From assembly GCA_023662705.1 (NCBI GenBank), contig JAMPIM010000013.1, positions 15,363 to 39,242 on the forward strand: DNA of 23,880 nucleotides, read 5' to 3'. The translations under genes were made by a program, and so were the position numbers. Below the pieces are notes generated by a model. The model ran no database searches. It was not told the DNA's origin and saw nothing but the letters and a program-made list of their open reading frames with translations. The stretch comes from Candidatus Gastranaerophilales bacterium (GTDB lineage Bacteria > Cyanobacteriota > Vampirovibrionia > Gastranaerophilales > Gastranaerophilaceae). Within the stretch, counting starts at the first letter, position 1. Each line of letters opens with the position of its first letter. Positions 15,020-21,767 of the stretch are shown here, in pieces.

Positions 15020-15044
15020 AATTTTATGTAGCCTATATGTAGCC
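15020..15044 (+). repeat. Right copy of the 25-bp end repeat
   Basis: Matches 9245-9269 with one mismatch and contains ATGTAGCC twice, at 15027-15034 and 15037-15044. It lies about 84 bases inside the right-hand tRNA repeat, compared with about 40 bases inside the left-hand one. Confidence 0.55.
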
Positions 15045-15127
15045 GACTTATGTTTTTTCATTGGGTAGAATTTTATTCAGTGGGGGTGGAAGGCTTGATT
15101 TTACTGATATATTAATCACTAAAACCG

Positions 15128-15170
15128 CTTGCCAAGGAGGATGTCGCGAGTTCGAGCCTCGTCTCCCGCT
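15128..15170 (+). repeat. attR-like tRNA-Gly 3' fragment
   Basis: Forty-three bases identical to 9163-9205, with unrelated sequence to the left, so no acceptor 5' strand, no D arm and no complete anticodon stem. It is not a functional tRNA. It marks the right end of the island. Confidence 0.92.
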
Positions 15171-15177
15171 CCATAAA

Positions 15178-15206
15178 GAAGAGTCACTAGGTGGCTCTTT
15201 TTTATT
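15178..15206 (+). terminator. Original tRNA-Gly terminator, now orphaned
   Basis: A stem AGAGTCAC/GTGGCTCT (one G-U pair) with a 3-base loop is followed by TTTTT. It shares the TAAAGAAGA lead-in with the terminator after the intact tRNA. It probably terminated tRNA-Gly before the island inserted. Confidence 0.8.
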
Positions 15207-15551
15207 GTTTATTATATTAGCTGTCAGAAGTGTTCCAAAATTCGCATTTCAACAGTCCTCAAAAGTTCACGTGTTGTCGAAATTTGTCTAATGTATGGAC
15301 AGTTGTTATCTTTATCTCAAATAATAAAAGAACAAAAACAATTCTGTATATATTTTATTAGATTCAAAAAACGGAAAACAACTTGAAGCTACTCTTTTTT
15401 CTCCTTACAGATTAAAGAATTTTAAAACCCAATACAAACAAATACCAATTTTAGAATCAAAATTAAAATTTATAAAACGTGTATCAAAAAACGCTAATAT
15501 TTACATTAATACTGATAGTAATCTATATAACAACATTACTCCCTCCACTTT
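15207..15551. other. Intergenic region with a weak coding relic
   Basis: No intact gene is seen. On the plus strand one frame is open from 15328 to 15606 and reads like protein (for example LEATLFSPYRLKNF), but it has no start codon and runs into the end of the minus-strand gene. It may be the relic of a gene tail. The rest is AT-rich with no clear signal. Confidence 0.3.
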
Positions 15552-16445
15552 TTATTTTTGTGGAAGACGTCCGCACAATATTCTCAATCTGTCAGCAAAA
15601 CTATAATGAACTTTGTTCTTGTCATCATTTGTTTTTCCTGTTTTTTTTAGCTTAGCTAATTTAGCTTCTTCCGTTCTTACATTCTCATTAAGACGATAAA
15701 GTTTACTTTTTGCTACGCTTATCTTTTCATTAAGATTTTGCAGTGTAGCTTTGGCTGAGTTTATATCTCCGTTTAGTTTTTGCAGTTTCGTTTGAGCAGC
15801 AACTGTATCATTATTCAACTCTTGCAATTTTGCTTTAGCAATTTTTACAGCCTCTTCTTCTTTTATACGTTTATATTCAGTACTTTGAGCTATTACTTTT
15901 TGCCTTACATCGGCAAGTTCTTTTTCTAATCGGGAATTGAATTTTGAAAGATTCTTAAGCTCGGTATGAAATTCCTGCTCAATGAACCAACGCTTGTTCA
16001 TTACTGCTAAAGTACTAAAAATATTTTCATTTTTGATTCGTTGATAGTCCTCTTCCTCAAATCTTTGAGAAGAATGCTCAATATGATTTTTAGAAGATCT
16101 TACAACAGTTGTGGTGTATACATCGCCATGTCTTAAGGGTATTTCTTTATATTCAATAATCATTTCATCATCCAGAGCAGAGCTTATAGTGTTTTTGATA
16201 CCATTACAAAAATCCAAAATTGATTTATACGCATAATAATACCGACGCCACACATTTTGATCACCCGGTATAAGTTTTCCCAACATTGGAGAGAGTTCCT
16301 CTTCTCTCGATTCAAGATTTTTTAAAAGCCGTTCTGCATGATCAAAAGCACCGGAAACTTCTGGAGAATAAGGGATCCTCTCTCCAAAACCGGGGTTTTG
16401 GGACCTGTTCTTATTATAATAGTTATTTATCTTATTAATATACAT
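15552..16445 (-). CDS. Coiled-coil protein with 14-residue repeats, unknown
   Basis: A 297-residue protein of no known family. The N-terminus holds RSQNPGFGE (residues 14-22), like the short motifs in other unknown proteins here. Residues about 30-150 are helical with an aromatic patch (VWRRYYYAYKS). From about 150 onward it is predicted coiled coil. Residues 206-261 are four tandem 14-residue repeats of the form KLQxLNxxIxxAKx, starting at 206, 220, 234 and 248, with a partial fifth (KLAKLKK). Fourteen residues equal two heptads, so a long regular coil is expected. The end is basic (FADRLRILCGRLPQK). A TTGCAA-N17-TAGTAT promoter precedes it. It sits among broken genes yet is itself open throughout, which suggests it is still selected. 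Confidence 0.75.
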   Translation of the reverse strand: MYINKINNYYNKNRSQNPGFGERIPYSPEVSGAFDHAERLLKNLESREEELSPMLGKLIPGDQNVWRRYYYAYKSILDFCNGIKNTISSALDDEMIIEYKEIPLRHGDVYTTTVVRSSKNHIEHSSQRFEEEDYQRIKNENIFSTLAVMNKRWFIEQEFHTELKNLSKFNSRLEKELADVRQKVIAQSTEYKRIKEEEAVKIAKAKLQELNNDTVAAQTKLQKLNGDINSAKATLQNLNEKISVAKSKLYRLNENVRTEEAKLAKLKKTGKTNDDKNKVHYSFADRLRILCGRLPQK

Positions 16446-16465
16446 TTGCTAATTCTCTGTATTTC

Positions 16466-16494
16466 ATACTACTGCAATAATAATAAAATTGCAA
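16466..16494 (-). promoter_or_regulatory. Probable promoter of the coiled-coil protein gene
   Basis: On the minus strand TTGCAA (16494-16489) and TAGTAT (16471-16466) have a 17-bp spacer. The predicted start lies about 14 bases before the ATG at 16445, with AGAGAAT as a weak ribosome site. Confidence 0.45.
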
Positions 16495-16563
16495 ACCTAC
16501 ACCCTTGCAAGAATTACCTCTATCTCTCGCAACCGCATATCTATATAATTCACATTTTTCTTG

Positions 16564-17175
16564 TTACCCTGCCTGCTGTTCAAAAAATTCACGGACAGAC
16601 AAAAGTTTTGTCTTTGCATCTTTAGGTTGTTTTTTCTTTGTTAATTTACCAATTTCTGTCTGCACGTGTGCAAGCTTGCTGATAATCCTGTTTTTGCACA
16701 GGTTGCCTGTTAATTGTATGAAAAGACTCAATTGCCGTTTCAGGCGAAGGTACTTTCTTTGGAGCAGACTGTGTTTGCGAAAAGAAAGACCGTAAGATTA
16801 TTTTTTGCGTTAGGTGTACAAACTTTTAAATTAGTTTTCATTACCCGTTCAACAGAATTACACCACGACGGAATGGTAAAAGTAAGACTTGATATTTCAG
16901 AATCAGGGTCATATTCAGGCATATCTTTATGCTCCAAGTAATGTTGTAATTTGTTTTTTATTTTATTTTTTTTTTTTTAGATAAACGGCAAATATGTGTT
17001 TGTGGAATTTTTATATTTCCATTTAGGACTTGCGATACAAGTTCATGCTCGTTTTTATCAAGTTTATCAATTGTTTCAGCATATTTGCTATCTTTAATTT
17101 GCAGGAGATATATTCCAAACAAAAAAATAAATCTTTTGCGATGCTTGAATGTATAATTTATATAATTTTGGATTG
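16564..17175 (-). pseudogene. Frameshifted gene remnant, unknown family
   Basis: Protein-like sequence continues through several frames on the minus strand. From about 17120 it reads LLQIKDSKYAETIDKLDKNE and on to GNIKIPQTHICRLSKKK. The frame changes within a 13-base T run (plus-strand 16966-16978), then LEHKDMPEYDPDSEISSLTF to the stop at 16740. A third frame carries PSPETAIESFHTINRQPVQK to a stop at 16646, and a fourth segment KLAHVQTEIGKLTKKKQPKD ends at the stop at 16564. The pieces join naturally, so this looks like one gene of about 200 codons broken by at least three indels. No family is recognised; the basic, helix-rich ends might bind DNA. If the T-run length varies or slips, the upstream join alone could be recovered, but the other two frame changes would still break the gene. 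Confidence 0.6.
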
Positions 17176-17774
17176 TTTGTCTTTTCTAAATTTGATAAAA
17201 ATAGAGAATACTACACTTTAATAGAAGAATCAAACGGCAATTATACAATAAAACCCGGTTCTCATTGGATAAAATTAAATTATTTGTCAAGGATAGAGAA
17301 CAAAACACTTTTGCAATACATTATTCTTGCGAGTGCTTTTATAATGGCGGAGCGGTTGCACCATCAATATGTGCAATTTCTTTAGTAAATTTAAAAACAA
17401 AAGAAGTTCATACATTTGCTATTCATAATTATATTATCCAAGGTAAATCCTTTATTGTGTTAGGTATATTAGATTTATTTGAAAAATATCTTTCAAATAA
17501 CTTAATCAAGGATATAGATACTATTTAGCATATGCGGTTTCTATACATAAAGCACAAGGTTTAGAGTATAATTCTGTAAAAATCATTATACCTAATAGCA
17601 ACTCAGAGAAAATAACACATGGGATTTTTTATACAGTAATAACAAGAGCAAAGAAAAAACTTAAAATATATTGGAGTGCCAGAAACAATGCAACAAATTA
17701 TAAATAGTTTTAACATGGATAAATCAACGCATAGAAGTTTGGATATTATAAAACAAAAATTATCAATGCATTAA
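17160..17774 (+). pseudogene. Decayed helicase gene, C-terminal part recognisable
   Basis: Four collinear segments in changing frames. The first ends in NYTIKPGSHW (to about 17264). The second is DREQNTFAIHYSCECFYNGG to a stop at 17526-17528. The third reads YYLAYAVSIHKAQGLEYNSV and then GIFYTVITRAKKKLKIYW (about 17510-17680). The fourth, PETMQQIINSFNMDKSTHRS, ends at TAA 17772-17774. The third segment is the C-terminal motif of superfamily 1 helicases (HKAQGLEY, then the TRAK motif VI). The earlier parts I cannot name. The Walker A region is absent, so this is at best the internal-deleted tail of a helicase-containing protein. Three frame changes make it inactive. Confidence 0.7.
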
Positions 17775-17862
17775 CCATATCCATCTCATAGTTAATTACA
17801 TCTTGTTCTTTATATTAAATTATATTTATTTTTCTGTGGGTAATGCTTGTTTTTTGCAACAG

Positions 17863-17890
17863 TTGTTTTGTGGGAATGATTTATTATAAT
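17863..17890 (+). promoter_or_regulatory. Promoter of the DUF1643 gene
   Basis: TTGTTT at 17863-17868 and TATAAT at 17885-17890 with a 16-bp spacer. The -10 ends six bases before the ATG at 17897, as in the AbiEii-like gene. Confidence 0.65.
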
Positions 17891-17896
17891 AATTGT

Positions 17897-18613
17897 ATGA
17901 ATGAGTATCAAAATTTAACTATGGATGAGTTTGTAGAAATTGTCGATAAAAAGGCTAAAAAGTTCCCATTGTTTGGAGATAGTAATTATGAGCAGGAAGA
18001 AATTCCTAGTTATTTTTTTAAATTATGGGATAAAAGTAAAAAACAAGCTCCTAAAAATCGTTTGAATTACGAGGTTATTTGGGATGAAAAGCTTCCTAAA
18101 AGAATGGTTTTCCTACTTTTTAATCCGAGTATTGCAAACTCTGATATTCTTGATGGCACCTTAAAAAATTGTGTGAAAATTATATATTCGCAAAATCAAA
18201 AACAAACTAACCCAGTTGACATGTATGGCGGCATGATTGTTTATAATACGTTTACTGTTAGGCATCCACAAATTAAAGATGCTTTACTCCTTTTAAACAA
18301 AAATTATGAATATGAAAATAATCCGATTTTTGATTTGAAAAAGAATGTCAAAAAAGGAGATATGTTGGTAGTTGCCTGGGGGAATGATGCCAAAGCTAAG
18401 TTGGACGATGAATACTATAAAAAATTAAAAGCGGCAGTAAACGATTTTCAGAATGCAGGTAATGTAGCGTATTGCTATCGCTGTAATACTTCTGGGAAAA
18501 AACAGCCTTCTCATCCAAGTCCGCGATGTACTTCAATTGTTAACAATTTTTGTAATAAGGATACAATATTGAAATCTTTGCGTAATGATTTGATGTCTAT
18601 AAATGAAAATTAA
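17897..18613 (+). CDS. DUF1643 domain protein
   Basis: A 238-residue protein. VFLLFNPSIANSDILDGTLK followed by IIYSQ, GGMIVYNTFTVRHPQIKDAL and MLVVAWGNDAK are the conserved blocks of DUF1643 (NPSxAD...DxT, then N-x-F, then AWG). The family's biochemical role is not known to me; members are often found on mobile or accessory DNA. The ATG at 17897 is preferred: a consensus -10 ends six bases before it, so the longer reading from 17843 would start upstream of the promoter. There is no Shine-Dalgarno, which suggests a leaderless mRNA. The C-terminus carries CYRCNTSGKKQPSHPSPRCT, the usual closing segment. It follows a decayed region and precedes the ferredoxin-oxidoreductase operon. Confidence 0.85.
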   Translation: MNEYQNLTMDEFVEIVDKKAKKFPLFGDSNYEQEEIPSYFFKLWDKSKKQAPKNRLNYEVIWDEKLPKRMVFLLFNPSIANSDILDGTLKNCVKIIYSQNQKQTNPVDMYGGMIVYNTFTVRHPQIKDALLLLNKNYEYENNPIFDLKKNVKKGDMLVVAWGNDAKAKLDDEYYKKLKAAVNDFQNAGNVAYCYRCNTSGKKQPSHPSPRCTSIVNNFCNKDTILKSLRNDLMSINEN

Positions 18614-18648
18614 CTTTCACAGGGGGTTACCAATCTTCCTTTTAGGAG

Positions 18649-18677
18649 TATAATATTTTTAGAAATTTTTGAAGGGA
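18649..18677 (+). promoter_or_regulatory. -10 box and ribosome site of the oxidoreductase operon
   Basis: TATAAT at 18649-18654 lacks a good -35 (GTTACC or TTACCA region at 16-17 bp). The Shine-Dalgarno AAGGGA at 18672-18677 is seven bases before the ATG. Confidence 0.5.
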
Positions 18678-18684
18678 AGACAAT

Positions 18685-19779
18685 ATGGTAAACAAACTTA
18701 TTACAGAAGACGTAAAAATGTTTTTAACCGGAAATGAGGTTCTTGCTTATGCGGCTAATTCTGCGGAAGCTGAATTTATGTATGGTTATCCTATTACGCC
18801 TCAGAATGAAATTATGCACACTTGGTGTAAACTGCTTCCAAAAACAGGAGCAGGGTTTTTGCAGACAGAGGATGAAATCTCAGCAGGGTTTTCAACAATC
18901 GGCGGTATTTTAGCAGGTAAAAGAGCTTTTACTGCAACAGCAGGTCCGGGTAATGTAATTATGCAGGATGCTCAATCTATGGCTGAAATGATGCGCATAC
19001 CTTTTGTTTGTGCTGTTATGCAAAGGGGCGGCCCTTCTACGGCAACTGTTATTTATGCTCAGCAGGAAACTCGTTTGACTTGCTACGGCGGTAACGGTGA
19101 AGGCTTTAGAATTGTTTACTCAACAGCAGGTCATCAGGATTTGTATGACTATATGATTAAAGCATTTAATACTGCTTGGAAATATCGCTTCCCTACTTAT
19201 GTTCTTGCTGATGGTTATCAAGGTAAAATGAGAGAACCTGTTATGTTATATGACCCTGCAAGCCGCGGAATTACAATGGTTCCTACCGAAAAAGCTCTTC
19301 TTGCAGATGGTGAAATCGGTGTTGACAGAAAATCAGCTCACATGAGAAATACTTATAATATGGAAGAAGAACTTATGGAAGTTCTTGAAGGTTATCAGGC
19401 CGATTATGACAAAATGACCGAAGAAGTTCAGGAATGGGAAGAATATAAGGCTGATGATGCTGAAATTCTTGTTATTGCACATGGTATTGTTGCTCGTTCT
19501 GCTCGTACAGCTATTGATGAGCTTCGTGAAAAAGGTATCAAAGCAGGTTTATTCAGACCGATTACAATCAGACCTCTTGCTGTTAAACCTTTGAGAGAAG
19601 CAGTTTCTCGTGCTAAACATTTATTGTTTACAGAATCTGCAAACGGACAGCTTGCACAAATGGTACTGGAAAAAATCTACGGACTTACAACTCCTTATTC
19701 AACTTTATTCAAAATGGGTGTTGGAGTCACAGGTGATGATATTGTTAAGAAAATAGAAGAAATTAAGGAGGGTATGTAA
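18685..19779 (+). CDS. korA: 2-oxoacid:ferredoxin oxidoreductase, alpha subunit
   Basis: A 364-residue subunit of the enzyme that oxidatively decarboxylates a 2-oxoacid with CoA and reduces ferredoxin; it is reversible in some anaerobes. The pyrimidine-binding domain motif GYPITPQNEI is at residues about 35-44. EDEISAGFSTIGGILAGKRA, TATAGPGN and VMQRGGPSTATV follow, then the transketolase C-terminal-like domain (EILVIAHGIVARSARTAIDE and GLFRPITIRPL). The QRGGPST block is typical of the 2-oxoglutarate (Kor) and isovalerate (Vor) group, not pyruvate enzymes. I cannot separate Kor from Vor here, so the symbol is tentative. Its TAA overlaps the next ATG by one base, and all four subunits are encoded in order alpha, beta, gamma, delta. 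Confidence 0.88.
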   Translation: MVNKLITEDVKMFLTGNEVLAYAANSAEAEFMYGYPITPQNEIMHTWCKLLPKTGAGFLQTEDEISAGFSTIGGILAGKRAFTATAGPGNVIMQDAQSMAEMMRIPFVCAVMQRGGPSTATVIYAQQETRLTCYGGNGEGFRIVYSTAGHQDLYDYMIKAFNTAWKYRFPTYVLADGYQGKMREPVMLYDPASRGITMVPTEKALLADGEIGVDRKSAHMRNTYNMEEELMEVLEGYQADYDKMTEEVQEWEEYKADDAEILVIAHGIVARSARTAIDELREKGIKAGLFRPITIRPLAVKPLREAVSRAKHLLFTESANGQLAQMVLEKIYGLTTPYSTLFKMGVGVTGDDIVKKIEEIKEGM

Positions 19780-20531
19780 TGGCAGAAATTTTAAATCTAC
19801 CTCCAAATCTACCTAAATCACAAAACGCAGAAGTTGGAGCAAGCAAGTTTTGCCCGGGATGCGGTCATGGTATAACACTAAAGGCATTAGCGAATGCCGT
19901 TGACGAACTTGGTATCAAACAAAAAACCGTTTTTGGATGTGATATCGGATGTTCATTATTAAGCTGGAATTATATGGACTTGGATACTGTTCAAACCCAC
20001 CACGGAAGAACAACTCCTGTAATCTACGGTTTTACAAGAGCTAATCCTGAAGCAATCGGAATCGCTTATATGGGTGACGGAGGCGGTCTTGCAATAGGCT
20101 CGCAGCACCTTGTTAATGCTTCTGTCCGCGGTGAAAAGATGCTTATTGTTGTTGTTAATAATACAAACTACGGTATGACAGGCGGTCAAATGTCACCTAC
20201 AACAATGCCTGGACAAAAAACAGAAACAACTCCTTACGGACGTGATTGTTCTGTTACGGGCGAACCTGCAAAGGGTGCTGAAATGGTTGCTGCGATTGCA
20301 AACCCATGTAAGTCTTATGTAGCACGTTCAACAGTTTCTAATATGATGAAATTGAAACAAACTTTCAAAAAAGCGCTTAAGAATGTTGAAAACGGCGGAT
20401 TTTCTTTTGTAGAAGTTCTTTCTATTTGTCCTCTTAACTGGAGAACAAACAATGTTGATACTTTTGCAAGATTAGAGCAGATGGAAAACTATTTTGAAGT
20501 TAAGGAATTTTTAGTTCCGGAGGGCATATAA
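19779..20531 (+). CDS. korB: 2-oxoacid:ferredoxin oxidoreductase, beta (TPP-binding) subunit
   Basis: A 250-residue thiamine-pyrophosphate subunit. KFCPGCGHG (about residues 23-31) and FGCDIGCS carry conserved cysteines and the TPP pocket. THHGRTTPVIYGFTRANP and YMGDGGGLAIGSQHL form the GDG diphosphate/Mg motif, with NNTNYGMTGGQMSPTT nearby. These are diagnostic for the Kor/Vor beta family. It binds the 2-oxoacid-derived hydroxyalkyl group together with the alpha subunit. Translation is probably coupled to alpha (TAATG overlap) and to gamma (one base gap). The length is normal for the short KorB class. The substrate is not determined by the sequence. Confidence 0.9.
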   Translation: MAEILNLPPNLPKSQNAEVGASKFCPGCGHGITLKALANAVDELGIKQKTVFGCDIGCSLLSWNYMDLDTVQTHHGRTTPVIYGFTRANPEAIGIAYMGDGGGLAIGSQHLVNASVRGEKMLIVVVNNTNYGMTGGQMSPTTMPGQKTETTPYGRDCSVTGEPAKGAEMVAAIANPCKSYVARSTVSNMMKLKQTFKKALKNVENGGFSFVEVLSICPLNWRTNNVDTFARLEQMENYFEVKEFLVPEGI

Positions 20532-20532
20532 T

Positions 20533-21102
20533 ATGGCAAGAACAAAAATCGTATTAGCCGGAGAAGGCGGACAAGGCGTTCAATCAATAGCCAAAATTCT
20601 TGTTGAAGCAGGTTATGAAGCAGGAAAACAGGTTCTTTATATTCCGAATTTCGGGGTTGAACAAAGAGGCGGTGTTTCAATTGCTTTTTGTCAGATTGCT
20701 GATGAACCTATTGGTGAGCCGAGATATTCTAAAGGTGATATCGTAATTATGCTTTCTGACAGGGCTTTAGACAGATGTGAAACTTATGTTGATAAAAACT
20801 CAACAATTGTTTATGATACTTCTGTTTGTACTCACGAACCTAAATGTGAATGCAAAAGAGTTATCGGAATTGATGCAAATAAGATTGCAAATGAACAATT
20901 GAGTTCAAGAGTATTTAATATTATTATTCTCGGTGCTTTATTGGAAGCAACAAAAGTTCTTGAGTTGAGTGATATTAAAAACGCTATGGAAATGGCTCTT
21001 GGTAAAAAGTTTGATGCAAAACCTGAACTTAGAGATTTGAACTATAAAGCTCTTGAAATGGGTATGAAATTAGTAGGAGAACATAATGGACAAACAGTAT
21101 AG
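20533..21102 (+). CDS. korC: 2-oxoacid:ferredoxin oxidoreductase, gamma subunit
   Basis: A 189-residue subunit. The opening MARTKIVLAGEGGQGVQSIA is the glycine-rich hallmark of the gamma (CoA-binding, POR gamma) domain. GVEQRGGVSIAFCQIADEPI and the later NIIILGALLEATKVL fit the family. It has CTHEPKCECKR (residues about 98-108) with three close cysteines, which is not a cluster motif I know. Shine-Dalgarno GGAGG occurs just inside the end of the beta gene. The delta gene starts 17 bases before this one stops, so the two are translationally linked. Confidence 0.9.
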   Translation: MARTKIVLAGEGGQGVQSIAKILVEAGYEAGKQVLYIPNFGVEQRGGVSIAFCQIADEPIGEPRYSKGDIVIMLSDRALDRCETYVDKNSTIVYDTSVCTHEPKCECKRVIGIDANKIANEQLSSRVFNIIILGALLEATKVLELSDIKNAMEMALGKKFDAKPELRDLNYKALEMGMKLVGEHNGQTV

Positions 21103-21355
21103 AGGATATAAAATTGAGGGTGTCGGCAAGGGAAAGGCTGACTATTATGTTTATACAGACCTCTGCAAGGGCTGCGGATTATGTATCGCAAAATGCCCTA
21201 TGAATAAAGCGGGTAAAGATTGTTTAAACTGGTCAAAAGAGGTTGGTTTATACCAAACTCCTGCTGTTGCGCCTAATCCTGAAATCTGTATTGCGTGCGG
21301 GGCTTGTGCAATGACTTGTCCTGACAGTGCGATTAGGATTGAAAGAAAAGCTTAA
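21086..21355 (+). CDS. korD: 2-oxoacid:ferredoxin oxidoreductase, delta (ferredoxin-like) subunit
   Basis: An 89-residue protein with two complete [4Fe-4S] motifs: CKGCGLCIAKCP (C-x2-C-x2-C-x3-CP) in the middle and CIACGACAMTCP near the end. It passes electrons from the TPP subunit to external ferredoxin. AGGAG lies five bases before its ATG, inside the gamma gene. It is the last gene of the operon and is followed by a strong hairpin. In some related operons this subunit comes first; here it is last. Confidence 0.92.
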   Translation: MDKQYRGYKIEGVGKGKADYYVYTDLCKGCGLCIAKCPMNKAGKDCLNWSKEVGLYQTPAVAPNPEICIACGACAMTCPDSAIRIERKA

Positions 21356-21368
21356 AAATGCTTATATT

Positions 21369-21402
21369 AAAAAAGGCTTTGGATTCATCCAAAGCCTTTT
21401 TC
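21369..21402. terminator. Bidirectional terminator
   Basis: A long stem AAAAGGCTTTGGA/TCCAAAGCCTTTT with loop TTCA (about 21371-21400) has T runs on both strands. It lies between the oxidoreductase operon (+) and the convergent DUF2582 gene (-) and can end both transcripts. Confidence 0.92.
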
Positions 21403-21422
21403 TAAACTTCAATTCTGAAAAA

Positions 21423-21647
21423 CTATCTTAATTTTACAGTTACTGATTTAGCTTTTTGAGTGTATTCAAGTTTATCTTCTCTTGATAACCATCCTAAGCC
21501 CATTTCAGCAAAGTTTTCAGATAAGCTAAGGTCTTTTTTCATTTTGTTGATTGAAACTTCACCTTTAGTGTTAAGGTAGTTGTAAATTTGTCCAGCTGAT
21601 TCAATAATTTGTTCTTGAATGCCTTTGAATTCTTTAGTCTTAGCCAT
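21423..21647 (-). CDS. Winged-helix DUF2582 protein
   Basis: A 74-residue protein. IIESAGQIYNYLNTKGEVSI, then NKMKKDLSLSENFAEMGLGW and LSREDKLEY, match the winged helix-turn-helix DUF2582 pattern: a three-helix bundle ending in the conserved GWLxREDK. The biochemical role is unknown; small size and fold suggest DNA or protein binding. AAGGAG lies seven to eight bases before the ATG. A TTGACT-N17-TACATA promoter with a palindrome between the boxes precedes it. The gene converges on the oxidoreductase operon and shares its terminator. Confidence 0.85.
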   Translation of the reverse strand: MAKTKEFKGIQEQIIESAGQIYNYLNTKGEVSINKMKKDLSLSENFAEMGLGWLSREDKLEYTQKAKSVTVKLR

Positions 21648-21670
21648 GTAAAAATCTCCTTCTTAATGTA

Positions 21671-21699
21671 TGTATTGTGTAATTGATTACAAGTCAATT
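21671..21699 (-). promoter_or_regulatory. Promoter with internal palindrome for the DUF2582 gene
   Basis: On the minus strand TTGACT is followed by a 17-bp spacer and TACATA. A perfect palindrome TGTAATTGATTACA (plus-strand 21678-21691) fills the spacer, a good position for a repressor. Confidence 0.55.
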
Positions 21700-21767
21700 T
21701 TATAAAAAAATTCTTTTTTTTGCAAGCATTTGAACCCCTGTTTATGATAAAATACTACATAAGGAGT

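Larger units (their letters stand above)
9163..15170. mobile_element. Integrated defence island in tRNA-Gly
   Basis: The two copies of a 43-bp perfect direct repeat (9163-9205 and 15128-15170) are the 3' part of tRNA-Gly from the anticodon loop onward, with starts 5,965 bases apart. A tyrosine-recombinase fragment lies next to the intact tRNA, the normal place for a tRNA-directed integrase. Near-identical 25-bp repeats sit inside both ends. The interior holds an ABC-3C-like operon and an AbiE-like pair, is very AT-rich and contains no housekeeping gene. The integrase lacks its N-terminal part and the first catalytic arginine, so the element is unlikely to move on its own. Confidence 0.88.

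Noticed and set aside
9134..15170. CRISPR array or transposon as explanation for the repeats
   Set aside because: There are only two copies of each repeat, at the ends, and no transposase or terminal inverted repeats. The tRNA integration model explains all of it.
15061..15291. Open frame of 76 codons running through the tRNA-Gly fragment and its terminator
   Set aside because: It reads through a tRNA repeat and a hairpin, has no ribosome site and no protein-like pattern; the frame is open by chance.
16338..16941. Several overlapping plus-strand frames of 75-96 codons
   Set aside because: They lie opposite the coiled-coil gene and the minus-strand remnant. The minus-strand segments read far more like protein.
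17843..17896. Eighteen-codon N-terminal extension of the DUF1643 protein
   Set aside because: The extension lies over the promoter -35 and -10 boxes and reads as cysteine-rich nonsense; the ATG at 17897 fits the promoter.
18614..18684. Riboswitch before the oxidoreductase operon
   Set aside because: The leader is too short (about 25 bases after the predicted start) to hold a riboswitch aptamer and shows no notable stem.
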